A stretch of DNA of 64,000 nt from an uncultured Sphingomonadaceae bacterium (GTDB lineage: Bacteria; Pseudomonadota; Alphaproteobacteria; Sphingomonadales; Sphingomonadaceae): positions 262,001-326,000 of the forward strand of contig CANMFE010000003.1 in the NCBI GenBank assembly GCA_947497085.1. Reading direction: 5' to 3'. The translations under genes were made by a program, and so were the position numbers. Below the pieces are notes generated by a model. That model was not told the DNA's origin. It was given only the letters and a program-made list of their open reading frames with translations, and made no database searches. Positions 16,127-25,624 of the stretch are shown here, piece by piece (the stretch's first letter is position 1; each line of letters begins with the position of its first letter).

Positions 16127-18252
16127 TTCGCGGCTCCGCGCAGGCGCAACGCATTACCCACCACGATCAGCGACGATAGCGACATGGCAATCGCGGCAAT
16201 CAGCGGTGTCACCATGCCCGCAAGCGCCAAAGGCACCGCAAAAATATTATAACCAATAGCCAGCGCAAAATTCTGTCGCACGACTTTGCCCGTGCGCCGC
16301 GCCGCCTTGACCGCGAGCGCAACCGGCATCAGTGAATCGCTGGTAAACACGGCGTCGGCGGCCTGTTGCCCCACATCGCTCGCAGAACCGGGCGCGATTG
16401 ATACATAAGCTGCAGCCAATGCCGGGCCATCATTCAGGCCGTCACCCACCATCAGCAGCTTGTGCCCCGCAGCACCCAGCCGCTTTATGGTTTCCACCTT
16501 GTCTTCGGGCCGGGCGTTCGCCTGCGCTATAATGCCCAGCTCTTTCGCAACAGGCGATACAGCCTCTGTCCGGTCGCCTGAAACAATCGATGCGGAAAGC
16601 CCCAATTGCGCCAGTTCGGCTATTGCAGCCCTGGTGTCCGGCCGCAGCATATCTGTCATTTCGACAAGCTGCGCATCATCACCGATGGTGAGCGCTGCGG
16701 ATATATGCGCCCCTGCTTGCCCGGCACGGCCCAATTGCACGGGAATATCTTCCCATATAGCCGATACACCTTTGCCTGCCACCTCCTGAACATTGTTGAT
16801 TTTTGCGGGCGCGATACCCTCATGAACCAATGCCCGTGCCAAGCCTTGGCTCACGGGATGGCGGCTTGATTGTGCCAGTGCCAATGCCACCGTCTTTTCG
16901 GTTAGCGACAGTTTATCAAGGTCGATGGGTCGAGGCTGCCCCATGGTGAGTGTCCCCGTCTTGTCAAACAATACGCGGTCCGCCTCGGCCAGCCGTTCGA
17001 GCGCACTGCCATCCTTGATCAGCACACCTTTGCGCATCAGTGCGCCCGATGCCACCACCTGTGCTGCCGGAACCGCAAGTCCCAATGCACACGGGCAGGT
17101 GATAATCAGTACCGCCACCGCGATCAAAAGCGACTGATGCCAACCAGCCCCCGCGATCATCCAGCCGATAAAGGCCAGCAAAGCGAGGCTGTGCACAGCA
17201 GGCGCATAATAGCGCGCGGCGCGGTCGGCAATGCGGACATGGAAGGAGCGGTGCTGCCCTGCTTCATCCATCAGCCGTGCTATATCGGCAATACTGGTGT
17301 CACCGCCTGTGGCGGTCACGCGCACCTGCACCGGCGCATCCATATTCATCGTGCCCGCCAGCACGGTATCGCCCTCTCCCAGTACCTGCGGGTCGCTCTC
17401 ACCTGTCAGCATCGACATGTCAAAGCCGCTTTTCCCCTGTTCGATTACCCCGTCGGCGGCCAGGCTTTCCCCGGCCGCGACCAGCATCACCATATCGGGC
17501 TGGATATCCGCTGCCTTTGTCCAGACGGCGGTGCCGTCCCCCTGCACCACCATCGCCCCTGGAGCTGTCTTGCCGAGCAGCGCCGAAATGCCCTCACGCG
17601 CGCGGTCGCGCATCATGCCATCAAGCACGCGCCCCGCCAGCAGGAAGAAAAGCAGCATCACCGCGCCGTCAAAATAGGCGTGCGGACCGCTGGTAATGGT
17701 TTCATACAGGCTGAGCGCCGTTGCCAGAATGATGCCTATGGAAATCGGCACATCCATATTGGTACGGCCATAGCGCAGCGCCATCGCCGCCGAGGCAAAA
17801 AATGGCCGCCCCGAATAGGCAATCACCGGAATAGCAATCAGCGCGGACAGCATATGGAACAGGTCGCGCGTCACCCCGACCGCACCTGACCAGACGCTCA
17901 CCGACAGCAGCATGATATTCATCATGCCAAACCCCGCCACGGCTAACGCACGCAGCAGTCGCGCCGTATCCCCGCGATCTTCAGCCAATGGATTTTCGGA
18001 CAGTATCTGCGCCTCAAACCCCAGTTTTTCTATCGCGCGCAATATCCTGTCTTCGGTAAGTTCAGGGGCATGTGACACAGCCACCTGCTTGGCCGAGAAA
18101 TTGACGCGCGCCGCAGCCACGCCCGGTATTTCAGAAAGGCCGCGCTCTATTTTGGAGATACACCCTGCGCAGCGCATGGTGGGTACGGCAAAACGGCTGT
18201 CTTCGCATACGGCTTTTTCCGCCGCGTCATGCAAAGGCATGGCCGCGTTCAT
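16123..18252 (-). CDS. ccoI: CcoI/FixI-type P1B copper-transporting ATPase
   Basis: This 709-residue heavy-metal ATPase supplies copper for cbb3 oxidase biogenesis. It has an N-terminal HMA domain with the metal site MRCAGC (Cys 28 and 31), eight predicted transmembrane helices, the TGES actuator motif, the ion-binding CPC (TCPCALGLA near residue 384), the phosphorylation motif DKTGTLT near 430 and GDGLNDGPAL. Two further Cys/His-rich N-terminal positions (CEDSRF) are seen in FixI proteins. Start ATG overlaps the ccoH stop as ATGA. Confidence 0.94.
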   Translation of the reverse strand: MNAAMPLHDAAEKAVCEDSRFAVPTMRCAGCISKIERGLSEIPGVAAARVNFSAKQVAVSHAPELTEDRILRAIEKLGFEAQILSENPLAEDRGDTARLLRALAVAGFGMMNIMLLSVSVWSGAVGVTRDLFHMLSALIAIPVIAYSGRPFFASAAMALRYGRTNMDVPISIGIILATALSLYETITSGPHAYFDGAVMLLFFLLAGRVLDGMMRDRAREGISALLGKTAPGAMVVQGDGTAVWTKAADIQPDMVMLVAAGESLAADGVIEQGKSGFDMSMLTGESDPQVLGEGDTVLAGTMNMDAPVQVRVTATGGDTSIADIARLMDEAGQHRSFHVRIADRAARYYAPAVHSLALLAFIGWMIAGAGWHQSLLIAVAVLIITCPCALGLAVPAAQVVASGALMRKGVLIKDGSALERLAEADRVLFDKTGTLTMGQPRPIDLDKLSLTEKTVALALAQSSRHPVSQGLARALVHEGIAPAKINNVQEVAGKGVSAIWEDIPVQLGRAGQAGAHISAALTIGDDAQLVEMTDMLRPDTRAAIAELAQLGLSASIVSGDRTEAVSPVAKELGIIAQANARPEDKVETIKRLGAAGHKLLMVGDGLNDGPALAAAYVSIAPGSASDVGQQAADAVFTSDSLMPVALAVKAARRTGKVVRQNFALAIGYNIFAVPLALAGMVTPLIAAIAMSLSSLIVVGNALRLRGAAK

Positions 18253-18737
18253 TTTACCTCGCCCAACGTGACGTGATCACGTCCGTCTTTCTGCACATGA
18301 ATTTTCAGTTTCCACCGGCCAGAGGGCAGGTCTTCGCGGCTCTGATAAATGCCCGAAGCGCTTTCCTGCATGGTCAGTGTAAATGGATCGGTACGGCCCA
18401 CCGGATGGTCTGCCAGAACTTTAACTTGCGCATTGCTGAGCGCCGCACCGTTTTTATCCGACAGCGCAATCTGCAGCTTGCCATCCTGGCGCACCGGCTT
18501 GCCAACATTCCAGCCATAGGCATCCTGCGCCTCTGCCTTGGCCAGCCAGTCGTTATATTTCTGGCTGGCGACATAGCTGTTATCGACCACCGTCCCGCCA
18601 AAGCTGGAAATCGCAAAGCGCGCCATGGTGAAATTGACTGCAGCGATCACACCAAAAAAAGCCACAAACATCCATGTGGCATGATAGCCGGTGAATTTCT
18701 TGCCGCCTTTCTGCCGGGTATCTCTGGAATCGCTCAC
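18249..18737 (-). CDS. ccoH: CcoH/FixH family protein
   Basis: This 162-residue protein has one transmembrane helix (about 20-45, WMFVAFFGVIAAVNFTMARF) followed by a periplasmic FixH domain with YGWNVGKPVRQDGKLQIALS. CcoH stabilises the cbb3 complex during assembly. The GTG start at 18737 lies one base beyond the ccoG stop, with GGGAGAG upstream; an in-frame extension to 18794 would run inside ccoG. Confidence 0.92.
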   Translation of the reverse strand: MSDSRDTRQKGGKKFTGYHATWMFVAFFGVIAAVNFTMARFAISSFGGTVVDNSYVASQKYNDWLAKAEAQDAYGWNVGKPVRQDGKLQIALSDKNGAALSNAQVKVLADHPVGRTDPFTLTMQESASGIYQSREDLPSGRWKLKIHVQKDGRDHVTLGEVK

Positions 18738-18738
18738 A

Positions 18739-20187
18739 TCACTCTCCCGGCCGTTCAAAAAACAGTTCTTCGCTATCGGTGGCGGCATCCTCATCTGTAC
18801 CGCGCACGCTCATACTATAGGCCTGCTTGCCGCCTTGGCGCGGTCCGGCAACGAACAGGCGCACTTTTGCCACACTGTCGGCCGCAACCTGCGTCGTTAA
18901 TCTGGTCTGCGCTTCGGGGCGCGATGTACCGCCTGCCCAAAGAGTTGCGCCTTCAAGACCGGAAATGGCAATTTCCACTTCGCGCGGGCGACTTTCCATA
19001 TTGCGGATCTTCGCAGTATAGCTGTTGCGGATTTCCCCGCTGGCGAGCTGTACGTATACCGGATTGCGATCATGCTGGACTGCGATGTCGAGCCGCGTCC
19101 GGTTACCGAGCGTAAACAGCATGGCAAGGCCAATGGCCGCCCATACCCCGAAATAGACAAGCGTACGTGGACGCAGCAATGTTTTCCATGTCGGAGGCGT
19201 TTCCTCGCCCTTGGCTTCCGCCTCCGCATCATCGGCAGTGATATAGTCGATCAGCCCGCGGGGCCGCCCGACCTGCTCCATCACCTTGTCACATGCGTCA
19301 ATGCATAATGCACAGGTAATGCAGCCGATCTGCGGACCTTCGCGGATATCAATGCCGGTCGGGCACACGGCGACACACTGGTTGCAATCGATACAGTCAC
19401 CAAACTCACCCGGATTGGCTTTCGCTTTCTTGACGCTGCCGCGTTTTTCACCGCGCCAGTCCTTATATGTAACCAGCAGCGATTTTTCGTCCATCATCGC
19501 CGTCTGGATGCGCGGCCAAGGGCACATATAGACGCATACCTGTTCACGCATGAAACCGCCAAAGATAAAGGTGATGGCCGTCAATATGCCGACCGTGGCA
19601 TAGGCCACAGGTGCCGCCTGCCCGGTCCAGAAATCTACCGTTAAAGTGGGCGCATCGGCAAAATACATGATCCACGCGCCGCCCGTCCAAAAAGCGATAA
19701 ACAGCCAGATCGACCATTTCGTGAGACGCTTGAAAATCTTCTGCGGCCCCCAAGGCGCGTCTTTCAGCCGGAACTGCGCATTGCGATCACCATCAACAAA
19801 GCGTTCGACATGCTGGAACAGGTCGGTCCATACCGTCTGCGGACAGGCATAGCCGCACCAGGCCCGGCCCACGGCGGAGGTGACGAGGAACAGGCCGATG
19901 CCTGCCATCACCAGCAGCCCGGCCACGTAATAAAATTCATGCGGCCAGATTTCGATGTTGAACATGTAGAAACGCCGGTTCGCCAGATCCACCAGCACCG
20001 CCTGGTCCGGTGCATGGGGCCCGCGGTCCCACCGGATCCATGGCGTGATATAATAGATGGCGAGCGTGACCGCCATAATGCCCCATTTCAGGCGGCGGTA
20101 AAACCCGTCTACGGCTTTCGGAAAAACCTCTTTGCGGCTTTCGTAAAGCTGGATTTCAGGACCGCTTGCGGGCTTAAGACTGGACAT
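18739..20187 (-). CDS. ccoG: CcoG/RdxA/FixG family polyferredoxin
   Basis: This 482-residue membrane ferredoxin has an N-terminal FixG region with about four to five transmembrane helices, the CGYACPQTVWTDLF and CPWPRIQTAM motifs, and two [4Fe-4S] motifs CIDCNQCVAVCP and CITCALCIDAC in residues about 245-280, followed by an immunoglobulin-like IG domain. CcoG has been shown to act as a cupric reductase during cbb3 assembly in Rhodobacter capsulatus. The ATG at 20187 overlaps the ccoP end by 14 bases. Confidence 0.94.
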   Translation of the reverse strand: MSSLKPASGPEIQLYESRKEVFPKAVDGFYRRLKWGIMAVTLAIYYITPWIRWDRGPHAPDQAVLVDLANRRFYMFNIEIWPHEFYYVAGLLVMAGIGLFLVTSAVGRAWCGYACPQTVWTDLFQHVERFVDGDRNAQFRLKDAPWGPQKIFKRLTKWSIWLFIAFWTGGAWIMYFADAPTLTVDFWTGQAAPVAYATVGILTAITFIFGGFMREQVCVYMCPWPRIQTAMMDEKSLLVTYKDWRGEKRGSVKKAKANPGEFGDCIDCNQCVAVCPTGIDIREGPQIGCITCALCIDACDKVMEQVGRPRGLIDYITADDAEAEAKGEETPPTWKTLLRPRTLVYFGVWAAIGLAMLFTLGNRTRLDIAVQHDRNPVYVQLASGEIRNSYTAKIRNMESRPREVEIAISGLEGATLWAGGTSRPEAQTRLTTQVAADSVAKVRLFVAGPRQGGKQAYSMSVRGTDEDAATDSEELFFERPGE

Positions 20188-21148
20188 CTTCCCCGCCTTC
20201 GCCGACCGCAGTCTCATCAGCCGCTTCCTGCTGGGTCGCTTCACTCACCTCCTCAAGCGCGGGCAGAGTTTCCCCGCCCCCGAGCGAGTGGACATAGGCA
20301 GCCAGCATGCGGATTGTAGCCGGATCAAGCCGGTGACCCCAGCGCGGCATCACGCCATAGCGGCTGTTCGTGATGGTGTTGGTCAGCGATGCACGGTCAA
20401 GCCCGTACAGGCTGATGGCATCGGTCAGGTTTGGTGCGCCCTGCGTGCGGTCACCCGTGCCATCCGCACCATGGCAGACCGCACAATTGTTCTGATACAG
20501 CGCTGCACCGCGTGTTGCTGAAGCGCTCTGCTTTTCTTCACCGGAGATAACGCGAACATAGGACACAAGGTCGCTGATTTCCGCGCCGCTCAATATACCG
20601 TCACGGCCAAAGGCAGGCATTTGCGAAAAGCGGGTTTCGGAATGATCCGGATTACGGATGCCGTGTACCAACGTATATTCAATCGCCTCAAGGTCACCGC
20701 CCCAGAGCCATTCATCATCATTCAGGTTGGGATAGCCGCTGCCCGGACGTATGCCGTCCGCACCCGTACCGTGACATTGCACACAATGCACCTTGAACGC
20801 GCTGCGCCCGCCCTCAATCGCAGCCTGCATCAGCTCCGGGCTACCATTTAGCTTGCGGATGTCAGTCGACACCAGCGCCTGCCGGATCGGTTCCAGTTCC
20901 TTGTCGCGCGCTGCAAGTTCCTGTTGCAGGTCACCGCGGCTGGACCAGCCAAGCACGCCTTCAGTCGCGCTGTTGACCAATGGCCAGGCCGGGTAAAGGA
21001 TCACATAGACAATGCCCCAGATAATGGTGGCATAAAGCGTCCACAGCCACCAGCGTGGCATCGGCGTATCAAGTTCCTCGATACCGTCCCATTCATGGCC
21101 AACGGTCTGTGTGCCCGTAGGCTCGTCAATGCGTTGATTGTCAGCCAT
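20174..21148 (-). CDS. ccoP: CcoP, diheme cytochrome c subunit of cbb3 oxidase
   Basis: This 324-residue subunit has an N-terminal membrane anchor (about 32-58) and two cytochrome c domains with heme motifs CVQCH (122-126) and CAVCH (222-226), each followed by a methionine ligand (SQMPAF and VMPRWG). It passes electrons from cytochrome c to CcoO/CcoN. The C-terminal tail is unusually acidic, rich in Glu and Ala. Overlaps the ccoQ stop by 8 bases. Confidence 0.96.
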   Translation of the reverse strand: MADNQRIDEPTGTQTVGHEWDGIEELDTPMPRWWLWTLYATIIWGIVYVILYPAWPLVNSATEGVLGWSSRGDLQQELAARDKELEPIRQALVSTDIRKLNGSPELMQAAIEGGRSAFKVHCVQCHGTGADGIRPGSGYPNLNDDEWLWGGDLEAIEYTLVHGIRNPDHSETRFSQMPAFGRDGILSGAEISDLVSYVRVISGEEKQSASATRGAALYQNNCAVCHGADGTGDRTQGAPNLTDAISLYGLDRASLTNTITNSRYGVMPRWGHRLDPATIRMLAAYVHSLGGGETLPALEEVSEATQQEAADETAVGEGGEDVQS

Positions 21149-21332
21149 TGTCCTGTTCCCCTAATCCATCCTTGCCGCCTGTTTCATGCTCGCGAAAGAT
21201 CATCTGTGCAGCATCATCATGGTGATGCCGCGCGCCTGGACGGAATGTCCAGAGAGCAAAGCCGAGCCATAGCAATGCCATGAACAACAATCCCCAGCTA
21301 TCGGCAAATTGCCGCAATGCTTCATAGTTCAT
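21141..21332 (-). CDS. ccoQ: CcoQ, small cbb3 oxidase subunit
   Basis: This 63-residue protein has one transmembrane helix ([18 protein letters not shown]), the typical family [12 protein letters not shown] segment and an acidic tail. CcoQ stabilises the core complex in air. Start ATG overlaps the ccoO stop as ATGA. Confidence 0.92.
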   Translation of the reverse strand: MNYEALRQFADSWGLLFMALLWLGFALWTFRPGARHHHDDAAQMIFREHETGGKDGLGEQDNG

Positions 21333-22063
21333 CGCGGTTGCTCCTGGGCCTCACCCTTCTCAAAATCAACCAACGTGCCAATCATCTGCAGATAAGCGAC
21401 CAGTGCATCCATTTCGGTCAGGCGGTCTGGATTGCCATCAAAATCGCGCGCCTGCGCCTTGGGATAGCGGGCCAGCAGGTCAGTGGTGCTCGCTTCGGCA
21501 TCCGCCTGCGCCACAAGGTCTTCGTTCGCGGCCGCAATCGCTTCCTTGGTATAAGGCACACCTACCCGTGACATTGCTTTCAAATGAGCGCTCATATCAC
21601 CGGCATTGAGGTCTTTTTCGGCCAGAAACGCGTATGGTGGCATGATCGATTCGGGCACAACAGAACGCGGATCGATAAGGTGCTGCACATGCCATTCGTC
21701 CGAATAACGACCGCCCACACGCGCAAGATCAGGCCCCGTGCGTTTGGACCCCCATTGGAACGGATGATCATACATGGATTCTGCCGCAAGGCTGTAATGG
21801 CCATAACGCTCCACCTCATCGCGGAACGGACGCACCATCTGGCTGTGACAGGTATAACAGCCTTCGCGGATATAGATATTGCGGCCAGCCAGTTCGAGCG
21901 GTGTATAGGGCCGAACTCCCTCCACTTCCTCAACCGTATTGTCGATCCAGAAAAGCGGCGCGATTTCAACGATACCGCCAATCACCACGGCGATGAGCGA
22001 GAAAACCGACAGCAGCGTGATATTGCGTTCCAGCTTTTTATGCTTCTGAGTGAATGTAGACAT
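21329..22063 (-). CDS. ccoO: CcoO, monoheme cytochrome c subunit of cbb3 oxidase
   Basis: This 244-residue subunit has an N-terminal transmembrane anchor (about 15-40) and a FixO cytochrome c domain with heme motif CYTCH at residues 69-73 and the invariant [18 protein letters not shown] context. The start ATG at 22063 has GGAG upstream and follows the ccoN stop by 13 bases; a longer in-frame reading to 22120 would overlap ccoN and adds no family sequence. Confidence 0.95.
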   Translation of the reverse strand: MSTFTQKHKKLERNITLLSVFSLIAVVIGGIVEIAPLFWIDNTVEEVEGVRPYTPLELAGRNIYIREGCYTCHSQMVRPFRDEVERYGHYSLAAESMYDHPFQWGSKRTGPDLARVGGRYSDEWHVQHLIDPRSVVPESIMPPYAFLAEKDLNAGDMSAHLKAMSRVGVPYTKEAIAAANEDLVAQADAEASTTDLLARYPKAQARDFDGNPDRLTEMDALVAYLQMIGTLVDFEKGEAQEQPR

Positions 22064-22076
22064 TATCTTTTTCTCC

Positions 22077-23735
22077 TCACTCGGCCGGCTGCGCGACAAT
22101 TGGTTTGTCGGCGGCTTCATTATGCGGTGTTTCGGTCATGGCTTTTTCTTCGCGCAGCTTGCCCGCCACGGTCATCCAGACATTATAGACCATGATGGCA
22201 GCGCCAGCGAGGTACATCAGCCCGCCCAAAGCGCGGATAAGATACATGGGCAACATGGCTGATACGACTTCGGAGAAGGAATAGACGAGATAGCCATCCG
22301 CGCCATATTCGCGCCACATCAGGCCCTGCATAATGCCCGCCACCCACATGGATGCCGCGTAGAGCACGATGCCAAACGTGGCGAGCCAGAAGTGCCAGTT
22401 GACCATGCGCAGGCTGTACAGGCGCTGGCGGCCCCATAGCCGCGGCACGAGATAGTAAAGCGCGGCAAAGGTGATCATGCCGTTCCATCCCAGTGCACCG
22501 GAATGCACATGGCCGATGGTCCAGTCGGTATAGTGCGATAAGCTGTTCACGGCCTTGATCGACATCATCGGGCCTTCAAACGTGCTCATGCCATAGAAGG
22601 CAAGCGCAATCACCATCATGCGGATGATCGGGTCGGTGCGGATTTTCTCCCATGCACCGTTGAGCGTCATCAGGCCGTTGATCATACCGCCCCAGCTTGG
22701 CATCCACAGGATAACCGAGAACACCATGCCGAGCGTCTGCGCCCAGTCGGGCAGCGCGGTATAGTGCAGGTGGTGCGGACCGGCCCAGATATAGAGGAAG
22801 ATCAGCGACCAGAAGTGGATGATCGACAGGCGGTAGCTATAGACCGGGCGTTCAGCCTGTTTCGGCACGAAATAGTACATCATGCCCAGGAAACCCGCGG
22901 TGAGGAAAAAGCCCACCGCATTATGGCCGTACCACCACTGGGTCAGCGCATCCTGCACGCCCGCAAAGGCGCTATAGCTTTTCGCGCCAAGCAGGCTGAC
23001 CGGCATGGCCAGGCCATTGACCAGGTGCAACATGGCGACGGTCAGGATAAAGCTTAGGAAAAACCAGTTGGCGACATAGATATGCGGCTCGCTGCGTTTG
23101 ACGATCGTGCCGATGAACACCACGGCATAACTGACCCAGACAATGGTGAGCCACAGGTCAACATACCATTCGGGTTCGGCATATTCTTTCGACTGCGTGA
23201 CACCCAGCAGATAGCCAGTCGCCGCCAGCACGATGAACAGCTGATATCCCCAGAAAACAAAACGGGCGAGACCAGGGAAAGCCAACCTCGCCCGGCAGGT
23301 GCGCTGGACGATATAAAAACTCGTCGCGATAAGCGCATTGCCTCCAAAAGCAAAAATAACGGCAGAAGTATGCAGCGGGCGCAATCGCCCGAATGTGGTA
23401 TATTCAAGCCCCAGGTTGAGCACCGGAAAGGCGAGCTGCAGCGCGATATAAAGCCCCACGGCGAAGCCCGCCATGCCCCAGAAAAGCGTTGCAATCACAC
23501 CCCAGCGGATCGGCTCATCATCATATATGCCGGGGTCTGCCGGGGATTTGATGATGCCCCGCGCAATCGCGCCATAATCCGCCTTGCTGACAGTGACCCA
23601 CAGCACGATCAGGCACGCGATGGTGATGATGCCCATATGCACCGCAAAACCGCCATCGGCGGCAAGCGCCATCGCCATAAATGCAAGTGCAGCCAGAGCC
23701 AGCCAGCCGCCGGCCCGAAATACCAGATTATCCAT
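22077..23735 (-). CDS. ccoN: CcoN, catalytic subunit of cbb3-type cytochrome c oxidase
   Basis: This 552-residue heme-copper oxidase subunit I of the C family has at least twelve transmembrane helices and the diagnostic [18 protein letters not shown] segment (CuB ligand His), [13 protein letters not shown] with the His pair, and [13 protein letters not shown]. It reduces O2 to water with high affinity and pumps protons. Length exceeds minimal CcoN because of an N-terminal pair of extra helices (about 5-45) seen in many alphaproteobacteria. ATG with AGGGAAAG upstream. A consensus-like Fnr box lies 76 bases before the start. Confidence 0.97.
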   Translation of the reverse strand: MDNLVFRAGGWLALAALAFMAMALAADGGFAVHMGIITIACLIVLWVTVSKADYGAIARGIIKSPADPGIYDDEPIRWGVIATLFWGMAGFAVGLYIALQLAFPVLNLGLEYTTFGRLRPLHTSAVIFAFGGNALIATSFYIVQRTCRARLAFPGLARFVFWGYQLFIVLAATGYLLGVTQSKEYAEPEWYVDLWLTIVWVSYAVVFIGTIVKRSEPHIYVANWFFLSFILTVAMLHLVNGLAMPVSLLGAKSYSAFAGVQDALTQWWYGHNAVGFFLTAGFLGMMYYFVPKQAERPVYSYRLSIIHFWSLIFLYIWAGPHHLHYTALPDWAQTLGMVFSVILWMPSWGGMINGLMTLNGAWEKIRTDPIIRMMVIALAFYGMSTFEGPMMSIKAVNSLSHYTDWTIGHVHSGALGWNGMITFAALYYLVPRLWGRQRLYSLRMVNWHFWLATFGIVLYAASMWVAGIMQGLMWREYGADGYLVYSFSEVVSAMLPMYLIRALGGLMYLAGAAIMVYNVWMTVAGKLREEKAMTETPHNEAADKPIVAQPAE

Positions 23736-23810
23736 AATGTCTTTCCCTGTATCGACGGTGGATCTTCACCTTCAATAGCAAAAGCCTTGGCGCTTTCCAG
23801 TATGCATTCA

Positions 23811-23824
23811 TTGATTTGAGTCAA
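23811..23824. promoter_or_regulatory. Fnr-type box upstream of ccoN
   Basis: TTGATTTGAGTCAA matches TTGATNNNNATCAA at nine of ten positions. It lies between the fnr stop (23878) and ccoN start (23735), which fits low-oxygen activation of the whole ccoNOQPGHIS operon. Confidence 0.75.
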
Positions 23825-23877
23825 AAAACGCAGGTCGGCTCAGATTTTTTGCCGGTTTTCAGGGCTTGGGCAGCGCC

Positions 23878-24630
23878 TCACGCCTCGAGCGCGAGCGCTC
23901 CACGATCAAGGATCACAACGGTACGGCGGTCGGGAAGGTCTATGATCCCCTGTTTCTTGAGCCGGGTAAACTGGCGGCTCACCGTTTCAATGGTAAGCCC
24001 CAATATATCCGCCACCTGCTGCCGCCCGAAAGGCAGCTTAAAACTGCTTGTTACAGCTACATCTGCGCAGCCCTGCTCTGCCAACCGCTCCGACATTTCC
24101 AGCAGGAAGCTGGCAATCTTCTCCGACGCGCTCTTGCGTCCCAAAAGCAGCATCCATTGCCGCGCGCGGTCCAGTTCGGACAATGTCTTGTCGAGCAGCT
24201 TATGCTCCAGCCTTGGGTGTGATTTGGCGAAATCGTCAAACGCCGCCCGCGGGAACACGCATAATTTCGTGTCGGTAATGGCCGTCACTGTTTGCGCAGA
24301 TGTTGTCCCGTAGGGGCGGCCAATAAAATCTGACGGATAGACAAGGCCGACAATCTGCTCGCGTCCGTCTTCCAGTGAGCTTGTGAGCTTCATAACGCCT
24401 TCTACCACATTGGCGACCAAATGCGCGTCTTCGCCTTCCCACATCAGCGAACGTCCGCTTTCAATCTGCTGCTGATGTCCAATTTTGTTGAGCGCATCAA
24501 GTTCGCTGGCGTCAAGGTCGGCACAGATTGCGCGGTTTCTGATAAGGCAGACGGAGCATTGATTCATGTCAATGACATTAGAGGCAATATTCAACCTGCG
24601 CAATTGTAACCTGTGCAACTCATCTGCCAT
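23878..24630 (-). CDS. fnr: Oxygen-sensing Crp/Fnr family regulator (FnrL/Anr type)
   Basis: This 250-residue Crp/Fnr regulator has four cysteines placed to hold a [4Fe-4S] cluster: C25, C28 and C36 (NQCSVCLIRNRAIC) and C124 (KLCVFPR). A cyclic-nucleotide-binding-like fold is followed by a helix-turn-helix with recognition segment DILGLTIETVSRQFTRL, whose E--SR residues are those that read TTGAT in Fnr. It is thus expected to dimerise and bind DNA when oxygen is low. It lies upstream of ccoN on the same strand. An alternative start at 24567 (MNQC) would leave the first cysteine at position 4; see the site at 24559. Confidence 0.93.
   Translation of the reverse strand: MADELHRLQLRRLNIASNVIDMNQCSVCLIRNRAICADLDASELDALNKIGHQQQIESGRSLMWEGEDAHLVANVVEGVMKLTSSLEDGREQIVGLVYPSDFIGRPYGTTSAQTVTAITDTKLCVFPRAAFDDFAKSHPRLEHKLLDKTLSELDRARQWMLLLGRKSASEKIASFLLEMSERLAEQGCADVAVTSSFKLPFGRQQVADILGLTIETVSRQFTRLKKQGIIDLPDRRTVVILDRGALALEA
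24559..24572. promoter_or_regulatory. Fnr-type box at the 5' end of fnr
   Basis: TTGATTCATGTCAA matches the Fnr consensus at nine of ten positions. It overlaps the internal ATG of fnr (MNQC). It could be an autoregulatory site if translation starts there, or a fortuitous match within the coding sequence if the start is at 24630. It also lies about 98 bases upstream of the divergent CitE-like gene. Confidence 0.4.
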
Positions 24631-24669
24631 ATCTTGCGCATGATGGCCGATATGGTCTAGCTGGAAGCC

Positions 24670-25557
24670 ATGGCCAAAAATTTACCCCTGCTGCGCCCCC
24701 GCCGCTCCTGCCTTTATATGCCGGGATCAAATGCCCGCGCCATGGAAAAAGCGAAAGCCATCGCTGCCGACTGCATCATTCTCGATCTGGAAGATGCCGT
24801 TGCGCCAGAAGTCAAGGCAGAAGCGCGGCAGGCGGCATGCGATATGGTTGCCGCACGACCTTTCGGTCATCGTGAAACCGTCATCCGCATCAATGCGCCA
24901 GGCAGCGAATGGGGCCGGGACGACCTGATGGCCGCCGTAAGGGCCGGGCCCGATGCCATATTGGTGCCCAAAATCACATCGGCAGATGAGATTGAAAGGC
25001 TGAATGTAGAGCTGGATGCCGCAGGCGCAGATGAAAGCCTCGCCCTGTGGGTGATGATCGAAATGCCGCTCGCCATCCTCAACATTGCCAGTATTGCCGC
25101 CACAGCGCGTACCACACGCCTGGCCGCCTTTGTGATGGGGACCAACGACCTTGCCAAGGAAATGCTGGCCGTCGCCACAGCCGACCGCGCCGCTTTTCAC
25201 ACCGCACTATCGCTCAGCGTGAGTGCCGCCCGTGCATACGGACTGGCCGCAATTGACGGCGTATATAATGATATTTCCGACCATGATGGCCTGCGCGCCG
25301 AATGCGAACAGGGGCGCATCATGGGCTTTGAGGGCAAAACGCTGATCCACCCGGCGCAGCTCGAAACATGCAATGCGATCTTTTCCCCTTCGCCGCATGA
25401 AGTTGCCGAAGCCCATGCCATTATCGCCGCGTTTGAAGAGCCCGCAAACAAAGGTAAGGGCGTGCTGAAAGTAAACGGCAAAATGACCGAGCTGTTGCAC
25501 CTCGAACAGGCGCGCCGCATCGCCGCTATCGCCAAGGCAATAGCTGCCGCCCCATAG
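24670..25557 (+). CDS. CitE/HpcH-HpaI family CoA-ester lyase
   Basis: This 295-residue TIM-barrel lyase belongs to the citrate lyase beta / malyl-CoA lyase superfamily. It has RSCLYMPGSNARAMEKA at the start, the metal/substrate segment LDLEDAVAPEVK, VIRINAPGSEWG, a central WVMIEMPLAILN with the Mg2+ Glu, and GFEGKTLIHPAQLE near the C-terminus. It would cleave or condense a beta-hydroxyacyl-CoA such as malyl- or beta-methylmalyl-CoA; the exact substrate is uncertain. Its promoter region is shared with the divergent fnr gene. Confidence 0.9.
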   Translation: MAKNLPLLRPRRSCLYMPGSNARAMEKAKAIAADCIILDLEDAVAPEVKAEARQAACDMVAARPFGHRETVIRINAPGSEWGRDDLMAAVRAGPDAILVPKITSADEIERLNVELDAAGADESLALWVMIEMPLAILNIASIAATARTTRLAAFVMGTNDLAKEMLAVATADRAAFHTALSLSVSAARAYGLAAIDGVYNDISDHDGLRAECEQGRIMGFEGKTLIHPAQLETCNAIFSPSPHEVAEAHAIIAAFEEPANKGKGVLKVNGKMTELLHLEQARRIAAIAKAIAAAP

Positions 25558-25624
25558 CGGCGATTTGACTGGTTAAACATCTTCTGTCTTGACCCGAACG
25601 GTCGTTGCGGTAACTCCATGGATC

